This document shows positions 1 to 9,002 of a DNA stretch of 64,000 nt, piece by piece (the stretch's first letter is position 1; each line of letters starts with the position of its first letter). The notes below the pieces were generated by a model. That model ran no database searches. It was not told where the DNA came from and was given only the letters and a program-made list of their open reading frames with translations. The DNA is from Microvirga vignae (GTDB lineage: Bacteria; Pseudomonadota; Alphaproteobacteria; Rhizobiales; Beijerinckiaceae), in assembly GCF_001017175.1 (NCBI RefSeq), contig NZ_LCYG01000023.1, forward strand, positions 113,473 to 177,472, read 5' to 3'. The position numbers and the translations under genes are program-made.

Positions 1-1043
1 ATGCTCCGGATCGAACCTATGACGTCGTGATCGTCGGCGCGGGGCCTGCCGGTCTCTCGGCGGCAGTTTACGCTGCGTCGGAGGGGTTGTCTGTCATTGT
101 CCTGGATGCGGTCGCCTTTGGCGGCCAGGCGGGCGAGAGCGCCCGAATCGAGAACTATCTGGGGTTTCCAACCGGCATCCCCGGCCGCGAGCTCGCGGCG
201 CGGGCTTTCGTCCAGGCGCAGAAATTTGGTGCCGAGATGGTGATCCCGGCCGAAGCCGTCGGCCTCGATTGCTCGCAAATGCCGTATGGGATTCAACTCG
301 CTGACGGCCGGCGGGTCAAAGGCTCCACGGTGGTCGTGGCCTCGGGCGCCCACTATCGGCGGCCTGACATTCCTCGCCTGCGGGAGTTCGAGGGGCGCGG
401 CGTGTGGTATTGGGCCTCGCCCATCGAAGCGCGCCTGTGCCGGAACGAGGAGGTTGCCCTTGTGGGCGGCGGCAACTCTGCCGGGCAAGCGGCGGTGTTT
501 CTAAGGGACTTTGCCGCGAAGGTGTGGATGTTGGTCCGTGGACCCAATCTCGCTGAGAGCATGTCGCAATACCTGATTGACAGGATTGCGGCTGCGGACA
601 ATATCGAAGTGCTGACCGAAACCGAGATCACCGTCCTCTCGGGTTCGCCCGAAGGGCAACTTGAGTGCATCCGGTGGCGCAACCGCGTCACCGGCGCGGA
701 GACGGAGAAGCCAATCCGCAACGTTTTCATCTTCATCGGCGCAGATCCGGCAACGGGCTGGCTCAAGGGCTGCGGCGTGGGCTTGGACGCCAACGGCTTC
801 GTTCGCACAGGTGCGGCTCTCCCGGCCACCGGCATGATGGAAAAAAGCGGTCCAAGACGCCCCTTTCCGCTGGAAGCGGAAGTCGCCAATGTGTTCGCGG
901 TCGGTGATGTTCGGGCGGGATCAGTTAAGCGCGTCGGTGCCGCAATTGGTGAGGGAGCGGCGGCGGTAGCTCAGATCCACACCGTTCTCTCAAATGCATC
1001 TGTGCCGCCGCCTGCGGCAAGGGAGCGGAGAGCGCGAAGCTGA
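1..1043 (+). CDS. Thioredoxin-reductase-like FAD oxidoreductase (5' end outside window)
   Basis: The frame is open to the left edge: codons before the first possible start (GTG at 27) already read APDRTYDV ahead of the dinucleotide-binding motif VIVGAGPAG, so the true start lies outside. Visible are the N-terminal FAD motif, the [17 protein letters not shown] segment typical of thioredoxin-reductase homologues, a second nucleotide-binding motif ([14 protein letters not shown]) and the C-terminal FAD motif ([15 protein letters not shown]). The redox CxxC expected just before the second motif is absent; that position reads YWASPIEA. In alphaproteobacteria this variant often has a cyclic-nucleotide-binding domain in front, which would be in the missing part (inference). 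It probably transfers electrons from NAD(P)H through FAD, but not by the thioredoxin reductase dithiol mechanism. Confidence 0.85.
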   Translation, partial: APDRTYDVVIVGAGPAGLSAAVYAASEGLSVIVLDAVAFGGQAGESARIENYLGFPTGIPGRELAARAFVQAQKFGAEMVIPAEAVGLDCSQMPYGIQLADGRRVKGSTVVVASGAHYRRPDIPRLREFEGRGVWYWASPIEARLCRNEEVALVGGGNSAGQAAVFLRDFAAKVWMLVRGPNLAESMSQYLIDRIAAADNIEVLTETEITVLSGSPEGQLECIRWRNRVTGAETEKPIRNVFIFIGADPATGWLKGCGVGLDANGFVRTGAALPATGMMEKSGPRRPFPLEAEVANVFAVGDVRAGSVKRVGAAIGEGAAAVAQIHTVLSNASVPPPAARERRARS

Positions 1044-1113
1044 TGAACGCCAGCTTGCCCCAGCTAATCACACAGGCACACTTGCCGGGCCCTTGTGAAT
1101 ATGTCCAAAGGCC

Positions 1114-1917
1114 TCAAACGAGACCATTGCGGCGCGTTTTATGGCGCTCCTCGATCAGGGGACGGCAAGTCTGCTCGATGGCCTTCACCGCCAGATCAAG
1201 CCGCCTCCTGAGAGTGTCACCGTCCCCTTCGCCCCAGCCAATCGCCGCTTCCCATTGGTTGCGCCTCGCTTTCTCCGAGCCCGTCGGCTCCTGGCCGTAG
1301 GTGCGGATCAGGTTGTGGGCCGAGTCGATGACCTCGCTGTGAATGGCCCGGATCTCCTCGAAGGGCCGGGCGGCCTCCTCCCCAAAATAGGCCATGAAGC
1401 GGTACCGACTCGCTTGGAGCTCGGAAAACACTTGGCTCTCCTTGGTCAGGCGGTCGACGGGCGTGAAGATCTCGCCCAGTTCAAGCTCCTCGTCCGGTCC
1501 CGCTCCGGGTCGATCATCCTCCCCACCGTCGTTGTCATCCGAAGCGGGAAAGCGCGCCCATGTTAGGATGTCCCTGGCCCGGTAGAACCCCGCTAGCACC
1601 TCCTCGGCGAGCTCAGTCTTGCGCCGGCCGACCATCTCGGTCCGCCAGGCATTGAGCCCGCGGACGCCGGCCCAACCGGCGACGACGGCTGCTAGGCCTG
1701 TCATGAGATTGGCCAGCGCCGAGATCCAGTCAGGCGACAAGATCGCCTCCGTCAGGGACGAGAAAGAGGTGGCTCCGAAGCCGCTTCGGCGCGACACCTC
1801 CAGTTGCCCCAGAGCTAGATGGCGTGGGATGGGAGCCGGGCAAGCCGCCAGACTGCCGGAGACCGCGAAAGCAACAACGTCACAGGACGGTCTGCCGGCC
1901 TCTTCTGAGTGAAGCAC
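1114..1917 (-). CDS. Hypothetical single-pass membrane protein
   Basis: Family not recognised. Apart from an atypical N-terminal stretch, the composition is like a real protein. One hydrophobic segment (ISALANLMTGLAAVVAGWAGV, around residues 65-85) is followed by a charged region with an acidic linker (DDNDGGEDD) and a helical C-terminal half. This suggests a membrane anchor with a cytoplasmic helical domain. The longest frame starts with GTG at 1917 without a clear ribosome binding site, so the real start may be internal, just before the membrane segment. It lies downstream of the AraC-type regulator on the same strand with a gap of about 15 bp, so the two may be cotranscribed. It converges with the flavoprotein gene on its other side. 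Confidence 0.55.
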   Translation of the reverse strand: MLHSEEAGRPSCDVVAFAVSGSLAACPAPIPRHLALGQLEVSRRSGFGATSFSSLTEAILSPDWISALANLMTGLAAVVAGWAGVRGLNAWRTEMVGRRKTELAEEVLAGFYRARDILTWARFPASDDNDGGEDDRPGAGPDEELELGEIFTPVDRLTKESQVFSELQASRYRFMAYFGEEAARPFEEIRAIHSEVIDSAHNLIRTYGQEPTGSEKARRNQWEAAIGWGEGDGDTLRRRLDLAVKAIEQTCRPLIEERHKTRRNGLV

Positions 1918-1932
1918 CAGCTTGCAAAAGAA

Positions 1933-2892
1933 TCACTTTTGCTTCTTGAGCCTGCGGAATTCACTTGGGAGAACACCGTACGCCGTTTTGAAACGGCGGC
2001 CGAAGTGGGTCATGTCCGAAAAGCCCCAGCCGGCTGCAATCTCAGTCACGGTTCGATGGGCCTGGAGCGGGTCCTTGAGAGCTCTGTGGCAGCGGTCCAG
2101 CCGTCGGGACTGGATGAGGCGCGCAATCGATGTCCCCTCTTGAGCAAGGAGCGCGTTCGCGTACCGCACGCTCACGCCGGCGGCGGCGGCAACTATTTCG
2201 GCATCGAGCCGGGGATCGGCGAGACGCGCCTCTATGGCGGTACGCACATTCATCAGGGCCGATGCCTTGGCCGACGAGAGATACGGCCTTGGCCTCTCCT
2301 GCATCTTTGCCAGCGAAATGGCCACCAAGTCGAGCGTCTGGTCTTTAACCGTCTCCGTAGCTGCCTTGCCTAATTTACCCGCGTAATCCGGCAGCATCGC
2401 CAAGAACCCTGAGGCCAGGCTGTGTTCCGCCTCGATTGGTTTCATGGATCGAATGATCATATCTGCTGTTTTGCCGACACGCGCCTCCAAGGCTCGTCTA
2501 GGTGTCTTAAGAACCAGCAACTTCGCGCCCGTGGAAAACGATCCTTCATAGGGCAAGAGCGGGTCGAGCAGCGTCAGATCGCCGGCCTCCATGACAACCT
2601 CGCGGCCAGCCTGCTCCAACACGAGTTGCCCTGACATCAAGCGGCAGACAAAAAGCTCATCCGTCCGCATCTGATCACAATGGCGCCGCGTGTGAAAGAC
2701 CTTCATGGGCGAGCTCTCGAAACGGACAAGCCCAAGCTCCGCCAGGGAACCCGATTGCATTTCGGCTTGGAAGCTGTAGCGGCACTCGGGCTTGGAGTCA
2801 TGGGCGATGAGATTTCTGCACGCAACGCTGTGCCAATAATCAAATCGGTCGCGCGGGTGAACTGCGTTCGTCGAGAACAGCGTTTCCATCAT
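1933..2892 (-). CDS. AraC family transcriptional regulator
   Basis: The 319-residue protein has the layout of AraC-type activators with an N-terminal ligand/cupin-like domain of the AraC_binding_2 type (HPRDRFDYWHSV, then a beta-rich segment to about residue 180). A C-terminal double helix-turn-helix follows (DAEIVAAAAGVSVRYANALL, then TVTEIAAGWGFSDMTHFGRRFKTAYGVLPSEFR). The second helix-turn-helix with GFSDMTHFGRRFK is the family signature. It starts at one of two adjacent ATG codons at 2892. The target genes and ligand cannot be read from the sequence; the membrane protein downstream is the only close neighbour on the same strand. Confidence 0.9.
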   Translation of the reverse strand: MMETLFSTNAVHPRDRFDYWHSVACRNLIAHDSKPECRYSFQAEMQSGSLAELGLVRFESSPMKVFHTRRHCDQMRTDELFVCRLMSGQLVLEQAGREVVMEAGDLTLLDPLLPYEGSFSTGAKLLVLKTPRRALEARVGKTADMIIRSMKPIEAEHSLASGFLAMLPDYAGKLGKAATETVKDQTLDLVAISLAKMQERPRPYLSSAKASALMNVRTAIEARLADPRLDAEIVAAAAGVSVRYANALLAQEGTSIARLIQSRRLDRCHRALKDPLQAHRTVTEIAAGWGFSDMTHFGRRFKTAYGVLPSEFRRLKKQK

Positions 2893-3096
2893 CTAAATCC
2901 CAGCGTCGTGTTGAATTGGCCGAGAGGTTGTTCCTGTCCAGCCGATCCTTGCAGTGCGCCCACAAGTATAAGCCAACGCTGCTATCATCCTACACCAAGG
3001 GTAAGTTGAAAAGCCATGAATAGCCGCAGTTTCACCCTTTTCGATCCGTCTCCCCGTGCCGTCATGAAACATAGAACCTTGTGAATCGATCCACCC

Positions 3097-3348
3097 ATGT
3101 CTTCCCGTTACTATTTCAATCTGACCGACGGGAATCAGATTATCTGTGACGACGAGGGTCTCCAGCTCGCAGACATCAATACAGCCGTCGGCTATGCCAC
3201 CAAGGCGATCGAGGAACTCAGGGCAGAGGCCCCGTCGCCTTCGGAAGAGTGGCTCGGCTGGAGAATGGAGATCACCAACGGCACCGGTGAGGTGGTCTGG
3301 GTGATTCCCTTGGAACCATGGCCCTTGAGGGCGTGCTCTTTGCATTAG
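3097..3348 (+). CDS. DUF6894 family small protein
   Basis: An 83-residue protein opening with SRYYFNLTDGNQIICDDEGLQLADINTA, the pattern of DUF6894 (aromatic RYYFN, a D-G turn, DDEG, then a conserved Asp before an alpha helix). The C-terminal VVWVIPLEP is the usual closing strand. The family is abundant in Hyphomicrobiales and has no established function. It stands alone on the plus strand, downstream of the divergent AraC gene. Confidence 0.8.
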   Translation: MSSRYYFNLTDGNQIICDDEGLQLADINTAVGYATKAIEELRAEAPSPSEEWLGWRMEITNGTGEVVWVIPLEPWPLRACSLH

Positions 3349-3512
3349 AAGAGCCGCCCTCACTCCCGTGCGGTATCAAGGGCGTCTCGGATGCCCCTGC
3401 TTTCAACTTGCTGGTTGCTACAGAGACATACTGCTCAATCAGGCTCCGAAAACTTAAGGCGCCAGGCTGCCAAAGCTCAGGCCCCAAAGCAATATCCAGT
3501 CAGCAATACGAT

Positions 3513-3842
3513 ATGAAAAGAATCGCTTTGGCTCTTTCGGCAGCCCCTATCCTAGGAGCGTGTACTGATAATGGGCAGTCTTATTATTTGGAGTCTCTCC
3601 ACTTAGAAAAAGACTACGTCGCCTGCAAAAGCCGCGACCTCATCAAATTGATTGCCCGCAACTATGGAAAGCCCAAGGAGTTCGATGAACTCGTAAGGAT
3701 GGGCTTGGAAGACAAAAACTGCCGTGTATTTAGAGCTGGAGAGAAGGTTATGGTTTCCATCAACAAACAGTTTGGACGAATAGAAACAATCAATGATCAT
3801 GCTTCCGGAGAACATTACGCTACATTTGACCCGGTTGATTAG
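3513..3842 (+). CDS. Small putative lipoprotein
   Basis: A 109-residue protein. The ATG at 3513 is chosen because it gives a classic lipoprotein signal: MKRIALALSAAPILGAC with lipobox LGAC and Cys17 as the lipidated residue. The open frame extends further upstream but without such a signal. The mature part is small and charged (KSRDLIKLIARNYGKPKEFDELVRMGLEDKNCRVFRAGEKVMV) and has no recognised domain; a Cys pair in the mature part (CKSRD, KNCRV) could form a disulfide. Its GC content is clearly lower than that of its neighbours, which hints at recent acquisition. No function can be assigned. Confidence 0.65.
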   Translation: MKRIALALSAAPILGACTDNGQSYYLESLHLEKDYVACKSRDLIKLIARNYGKPKEFDELVRMGLEDKNCRVFRAGEKVMVSINKQFGRIETINDHASGEHYATFDPVD

Positions 3843-3985
3843 AATTTTCCGTCTGAATTATCGGGCTATTCTGGTTCCAGTGAACTAAGCCCCGCAACGG
3901 AGGCGTAATACTCATCAGATTTCACCGAAGATGCTGCTGGGAATGCCTTTTCGACACTGCTCCTAACCTTCCGGTCAACAAAGTA

Positions 3986-6340
3986 ATGGCCCTTGATCCC
4001 CGCACCTTAGGCGCTGCATTCGTGCTGCTTTCGGCCATGCTCGGAGTGCTTTTGCTCTTCGCTTGGATGCATAACCGGAAGGTCCATTCGCTGGCATGGT
4101 GGGGGGCCACCTTCAGCCTGTTTGCTATCGGGATTGGTATGGCAAACCTCGGACGAGGGGCACCGGGCTATTTCGCGTTGCTCGTTGCGAATGCTTTGGT
4201 GGCGCTCGCCTATGGCGTTCTGTACGCGGGCTGCCGGACCTTCAATGTCCGCACAAGCTGGCCTTCCGCCATCATCTGTGGCGCTGTCGCCTGGATTGCT
4301 GTTTTCCCCATCATTCACGAGACGGCAAATGCCAGGCTTCTGCTTCTGTCGCTGATTGCCGGCGGGTACGCGGCCCTGTCTGCCTGGGAGCTTTGGAGGC
4401 ATGCTCCGCAGCGTCTGACGTCACAAAAGGTGGCCGTCATCCTTCTGTTCGCCTTGGCTGCCTTCAATCTCGTTCGCGGACTGCTTGGGCCGAAACTGAC
4501 CTCGATCGTCTGGATAGATGCGTTTGCCAACAGATGGTCAGCGGAGATGGCGCTGGTGCTGGTGGTCTATGCCCCTGCCCTGGCCTTTGTCTTCCTGTCC
4601 ATGGCCAAGGAGCGCATCGAGTTCGACTACAAGAAGGCTGAACAGGCCTTGCGCGAGAGCGAGGAGCATTACCGCTATTTGGTCGAGCTGAGTCCCCATA
4701 TCCCCTGGGCTGCCGACTCACACGGACACATTATTGATGCATCCACACGGTGGTTCGAGCTGACGGGCACGCCTGTAGAAGAGGCGCTTGGTTCGGGTTG
4801 GATCAGGTTGCTCCATCCCGACGACTTCGTGCATGCGCGGCAACGATGGCAACATTCCGTAGCGACCGGCGAGCCTTTTGATACGGAATACCGGGTACGC
4901 CGGGCCGAGGGGAGTTATCGCTGGTTCCGGGCCCGGGCGGCCGCCCGGCACAACCCGGACGGAACTGTGCTTCGCTGGTATGGAACCCTGGAGGACATCC
5001 ACGACAGGAAACTCGCGGAGGAGCATCTCCGCTGGGTAGCCTATCACGACGATCTGACTGGATTGCCCAACCGCAGGCTCTTTCGGGAGCGCCTCCAGCA
5101 AGCGCTCGACCATGCCGATCGGACGGGAGATCAGGTCGGCCTGCTGATCCTAGATCTGGATGATTTCAAGCAGATCAACGACCGGTTTGGGCACGATGCC
5201 GGTGACAGGCTTCTGAGAGCATTTGGCGAACGGCTGGCTCGCCTCGTGCCTCCGGGGTCCACCGTTACCCGCTTAGGCGGCGACGAGTTCGCCGTCATCG
5301 TAACCGACATCGGCGGCGAGGCGGAGGTCGCGGCGACGGCCGGAGCCATTCAGACCGGCATGCTGGAACCTCTCAGGCTCAGCACCGGAGCACAAGAGTG
5401 CCGCACCAGCATCGGAGGCGCTGTCTCCGGCGGACCTAGTACCAGTGCGGAAGACTTACTGAAACGGGCAGATCTGGCGCTCTATAGCTGTAAGGTGGCG
5501 GGACCTGGCGCAGCCATGATGTTCAGACCGGTCATGCGCGAAGAGGCCCAGAAAACCGCGTCGGCTATGGAAGTCGCCCGCAAAGCGCTGGCGCTCGACT
5601 GGATCGTGCCGTTCTACCAGCCGAAGGTGGCGCTGGGGTCGGGCGCCCTGGTCGGTTTCGAAGCGCTCCTGCGCTGGCACCACCCTCGCCTGGGCCTCCA
5701 AACTCCCGAGACGCTGGCACCCGCCTTCGGCGACACGGAGCTCGGCACGGCGATAGGCGAGCACATGCTCTCTCGTGTGCTCGCCGACATGCGCCGCTGG
5801 CTCGATGCGGGGCTCGATTGCAGGCGGATTGCGATCAATGCCTCGCCCGCCGAGTTCCGCCGCGACACCTATGCCGAACGGGTACTCGAGCTTCTCCACC
5901 AGGCAGATGTGCCACCGCGCTATCTTGAGGTTGAGGTGATCGAAAGTGTGCTCCTCGACCGCAGCGCCGCGAATGTCGAACGGACGCTCCGCACCTTGAG
6001 CACAGCAGGCGTGACAATTGCATTGGACGACTTCGGCACGGGCTATGCCTCGCTTACACATCTCAAGCGGTTTCCGGTAGACGTGATCAAGATTGACCGC
6101 TCATTCATCAGCGACATGGAGAGCGATGCGGACAATGCCGCGATTGTCCAAGCGGTGCAAAGCCTCGGTCACAATCTCGGCATCGCGGTGGTGGCTGAAG
6201 GGGTGGAGAACGCTGCCCAAGCATCGCTCCTGCGATTGTCTGGCTGTGATGTCGGGCAAGGCTATCACTTCGGACGCCCCATGCCTGCCAGAGACATCCC
6301 GCAGTTCGTCGCTGCATGGACGCCCGGTACTCTCCCTTAG
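3986..6340 (+). CDS. Membrane PAS-GGDEF-EAL cyclic-di-GMP protein
   Basis: The 784-residue protein has about seven hydrophobic segments in residues 1-205 (a MASE-like membrane sensor region). A PAS domain follows (about 225-345; HYRYLVELSPHIPWAAD, YRVRRAEGSYRWFRARA), then GGDEF (about 350-510) and EAL (about 525-780). The GGDEF motif is intact (RLGGDEFAV), so diguanylate cyclase activity is possible. The inhibitory RxxD site that usually sits five residues before GGDEF is missing (that stretch reads PPGSTVT). The EAL half keeps the catalytic set: GFEALLRWHHP, INASPAEF, VEVIES, ALDDFGTGY, VIKIDRSF, AEGVEN and GQGYHFGRP, so it should hydrolyse c-di-GMP. It is a single gene with no two-component partner beside it. 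Which activity dominates cannot be told from sequence. Confidence 0.93.
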   Translation: MALDPRTLGAAFVLLSAMLGVLLLFAWMHNRKVHSLAWWGATFSLFAIGIGMANLGRGAPGYFALLVANALVALAYGVLYAGCRTFNVRTSWPSAIICGAVAWIAVFPIIHETANARLLLLSLIAGGYAALSAWELWRHAPQRLTSQKVAVILLFALAAFNLVRGLLGPKLTSIVWIDAFANRWSAEMALVLVVYAPALAFVFLSMAKERIEFDYKKAEQALRESEEHYRYLVELSPHIPWAADSHGHIIDASTRWFELTGTPVEEALGSGWIRLLHPDDFVHARQRWQHSVATGEPFDTEYRVRRAEGSYRWFRARAAARHNPDGTVLRWYGTLEDIHDRKLAEEHLRWVAYHDDLTGLPNRRLFRERLQQALDHADRTGDQVGLLILDLDDFKQINDRFGHDAGDRLLRAFGERLARLVPPGSTVTRLGGDEFAVIVTDIGGEAEVAATAGAIQTGMLEPLRLSTGAQECRTSIGGAVSGGPSTSAEDLLKRADLALYSCKVAGPGAAMMFRPVMREEAQKTASAMEVARKALALDWIVPFYQPKVALGSGALVGFEALLRWHHPRLGLQTPETLAPAFGDTELGTAIGEHMLSRVLADMRRWLDAGLDCRRIAINASPAEFRRDTYAERVLELLHQADVPPRYLEVEVIESVLLDRSAANVERTLRTLSTAGVTIALDDFGTGYASLTHLKRFPVDVIKIDRSFISDMESDADNAAIVQAVQSLGHNLGIAVVAEGVENAAQASLLRLSGCDVGQGYHFGRPMPARDIPQFVAAWTPGTLP

Positions 6341-6467
6341 AGCCGCCGGCATGCGCGGATGCACCGATTGCGGTGCATTGCTGGGCACCATGTCGGCCTT
6401 GTGCAGCCTGAGCAGCCCCCGCTCCTCGCCAGCCGGACAATGGGGGATCCTCCTCAGGTAGATGAAG

Positions 6468-6648
6468 ACCTGCTCGCTTGTGGATCTCGCGGGCAATCTG
6501 CTTGATTGTTTTACCGCGCACGAAGAGCTCGCGCCGGATCCGTGCAATCGTGTCCGCGCCCTTCATCCCCTGCCACCCATCCTGACCCAGGACAGGCAGC
6601 TTGCGTGCCTGACAGCCGCAGGGGTCAATTTGGGGTACGCCGAAACAC
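6468..6648 (-). mobile_element. IS21-family remnant: end sequence plus start of istA
   Basis: On the minus strand, an ATG at 6566 opens MKGADTIARIRRELFVRGK followed by TIKQIAREIH, which matches the N-terminus of the IS21-family transposase IstA, including its first helix-turn-helix. The similarity fades after about 33 residues and frames break. Upstream, 6621-6648 reads on the minus strand TGTTTCGGCGTACCCC then AAATTGACCCC, the kind of sequence found at IS21 ends just before istA. So one terminus and the beginning of istA survive, and the rest of the element (including istB) is gone. The stretch 6341-6467 and 6649-6826 hold no convincing gene. Confidence 0.6.
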
Positions 6649-6826
6649 AATCTCGTTCCAGGACATGCCGTGGGCGCGGTCCTTGACCCTTCCGATCACT
6701 AATTCCACCGTATCGTGAGCACAGATTCAGAGGATGGTGAGCAGCCGTTTCAGGTGATCTTGAGCGCCTTTCACGAGCACTGGGACGCTTCGGCCGACAA
6801 TCCCCTCTGGTCTTCGCCCCAGAATG

Positions 6827-7456
6827 CTATCTGGTTTCCCGAAGAACGCGGGAGCCGACGCGGTTGTCCACCGGCCTCACCATCTCCATTGGGTCCCCGC
6901 GGGTCGGCGCCTTCGCCACGTTGTCGGCAACAAGCTTTAGCTGCTGATACCAGTCCAACAGGTTGATCAAAGGATGCTGGTTCACGATCGCGGCCATGTC
7001 GCCGGAAATGGTTGTCTTGCCGGCGAGCCGGAACTGGCGCGCCAGCCGCTCCGCCGTGTCGAACAGGTGCTCGTGCCCTTTCCTGGTTCCGAAAATCGCG
7101 GCGACTTCCTTGAAGAGCTGACGCCTGCGGCGGGAGCGCTCCTCAGGCGCCAGGGGCCAATCGTCATAGTAGCCTTGCTCGATCCGTTTCCGAACCTCCC
7201 AATAGAGACCAAGCCTTGGCTCAGTGGGGGCGAGCCCGTAGATGTTGTACGGGTTGGCGCCGAGAACGCTGGTGCCGGACGGGAAATCATACTGGACAGC
7301 GGCGACGAACTCGGCCTCCTCGCGCGTGCCAGCTTCAACGACTACCGACGACGTACCGCAGTTCTTCGGCAGGAGAAAGTGGACACGGAATTCCAACCTG
7401 GTCTCCACACGTGTGAGCACAGCTTCAAAACCAGACTTCGTTCGCCCCTTTGCCAC
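6827..7456 (-). CDS. Hypothetical protein, 209 residues
   Basis: The family is not recognised, but the sequence has the composition of a real soluble protein (FGTRKGHEHLFDTAERLARQF, NQHPLINLLDWYQQLKLVADNVAKA). An N-terminal beta-rich segment (RLEFRVHFLLPKN) leads to an acidic helical region and then a helical C-terminal half with many aromatic residues. No signal peptide or membrane segment is visible. It stands between an IS21 remnant and a DUF2267 gene on the same strand, separated from the latter by about 370 bp in which I see nothing coding. The start at 7456 (ATG) is the only one upstream of the conserved-looking body. Confidence 0.6.
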   Translation of the reverse strand: MAKGRTKSGFEAVLTRVETRLEFRVHFLLPKNCGTSSVVVEAGTREEAEFVAAVQYDFPSGTSVLGANPYNIYGLAPTEPRLGLYWEVRKRIEQGYYDDWPLAPEERSRRRRQLFKEVAAIFGTRKGHEHLFDTAERLARQFRLAGKTTISGDMAAIVNQHPLINLLDWYQQLKLVADNVAKAPTRGDPMEMVRPVDNRVGSRVLRETR

Positions 7457-7827
7457 CGTCTGCCGCTCCGATCCTGCCGCCCATGGATTGGCGGCGGCAA
7501 GCCGGCGGCGCGGCAGGATGCAAGGTCATGAGAAGATGCCGCTGCGACGCCCCTTTACGCCAGGACGAGCACCTTGTTGAGCGAGTCTCCTTCCGTGTCT
7601 CCCGACCAATCGCAGAGTCCTAGTGATCACTCTGCGACGGCTCCAGGCCTGCGGAACCCTGACCACAGTGTCTCTCAGCCGGATGATTGGGAGTTTCCTC
7701 TCCGACCAGGTGTTCTCTCCGGGGCCCGCATTCTCGCCCGCTCGGCCATAGGTCGTGATCCGCCGCATCTCGGTTGAGCCACTCTGCTTTCACGGGAATA
7801 CCTACTAGGAGCTCCTGTATTGAGCCG

Positions 7828-8340
7828 TCATGTCCGCAGCTTCGCGGCCTGCTCGGGCTGCGCCGTGGCAGGCTGTAGCAGTGTCGGATCGTAATTCTGT
7901 TCTCCCAGACTGCGATCATGGGTCCAAAGCGCTCGGACATCCTCGGGAAGAGCATCCCGCACTTTTCCAAGCTGACCTTCCGGAACATGATGAGACAGCA
8001 CACTGAATACGGCTTGTGCGGCATCGCGAGGATTGACGGGCCGAACGGGCCCAATGTTCTCGGCAACACGCGTGAGGAACTCGTCTTCGGAGCGATAGCG
8101 CTCGGGTTGCACCTCGGGCCGCCATTGATCGTAGTAGATTCCGCGCACTAAAATCGGCAGTTCTGCTCCGAGATGGACGGCGAGCTCCAGCGGAATACGA
8201 TCGCGCACGGCTCGCAGCACCCCACCCAGCACATGCCAGGCAACCTGCTTGTCGGGCCCCACGAACTCAGTGATCTCGTTCAGCCAGAGATGGGTGATCT
8301 GAAGGGTCTTGTCGAAGACATCGAGTCCGTTCGCACTCAT
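7828..8340 (-). CDS. DUF2267 domain protein
   Basis: The start ATG at 8340 is preceded by AGGGAAGG at the right distance, so it is preferred over the longer open frame reaching 8523. The 170-residue product shows the DUF2267 pattern: MSANGLDVFDKTLQITHLWL, WHVLGGVLRAVRDRIPLELAVHLGAELP, GIYYDQWRP, then RYRSEDEFLTRVAENIG and a second helical half (AAQAVFSVLSHHV, LPEDVRALW). The family is all-helical, cytoplasmic and of unknown function; it is frequent in rhizobia and often near stress genes. The proline-rich tail after LW is not conserved in the family. Confidence 0.88.
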   Translation of the reverse strand: MSANGLDVFDKTLQITHLWLNEITEFVGPDKQVAWHVLGGVLRAVRDRIPLELAVHLGAELPILVRGIYYDQWRPEVQPERYRSEDEFLTRVAENIGPVRPVNPRDAAQAVFSVLSHHVPEGQLGKVRDALPEDVRALWTHDRSLGEQNYDPTLLQPATAQPEQAAKLRT

Positions 8341-9002
8341 GATGAACCTTCCCTGTTCAAATAATCGCGGGCAGTAAAACGCCCTGATCTGTGAGGGCCC
8401 CGCCGGCATAGAACTGAATGACAAGCGCCGGGATGACGTTCCTACGGGCTGTCCCTGAGGAAGCACCCGGTCTGCCCAGAAGGTCGTCTCCAGTCCAGGG
8501 GCCGGAACAAGATCAGCACTCAAACGATGGGGTGGATGGCTCCCGCTCCCAACGGTGCCAAGATGAGCCCGTTTAAGGTGGACGAGAGGGAGCGGAGATT
8601 ATGGGAGAGATCACAACAGTTGGCTTGGACTGTAAATCGGCTTGGAAACATTGACCCCTGTCAGAACGAGCGCAACCTGTAGAGGATGCGAAACAAGCGC
8701 CAACAACAGAAGGGTCACAGTCGGCGCCGGTCGCGACCCTCCCGATCTGAGCAAAAACCTAAAGCAGCTCAGAAGTTTAGACCGAGCAAGAGATGGGGTC
8801 TCGGTTCCAGGCCGAATTACATGTAGCCACCACCTCAGGTGCCGTTTTGGCGCTGTTGCATGCTCCTTAAGTAGTTGATTTCTCAGTCGCTGACCTTCGA
8901 AACTTTGTTGCCAATGACGAGTAAAAAGCGAGTTTGCAACAGATCCACAGAGCCTGCATGCCTTCCCTGCCGCCACCACGGTCAGCCGTCGTCCATGTGC
9001 CC
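8341..9002. other. Intergenic stretch, no gene seen
   Basis: About 660 bp between the NADH dehydrogenase and DUF2267 genes, both on the minus strand. Open frames here have skewed, arginine- and serine-rich translations and no ribosome binding sites. I see no repeat, hairpin terminator or recognisable relic. Confidence 0.4.

Noticed and set aside
2893..3363. Minus-strand open frame of 156 codons upstream of the AraC gene
   Set aside because: Overlaps the DUF6894 gene on the other strand, which has a clear family pattern; no motif in this frame.
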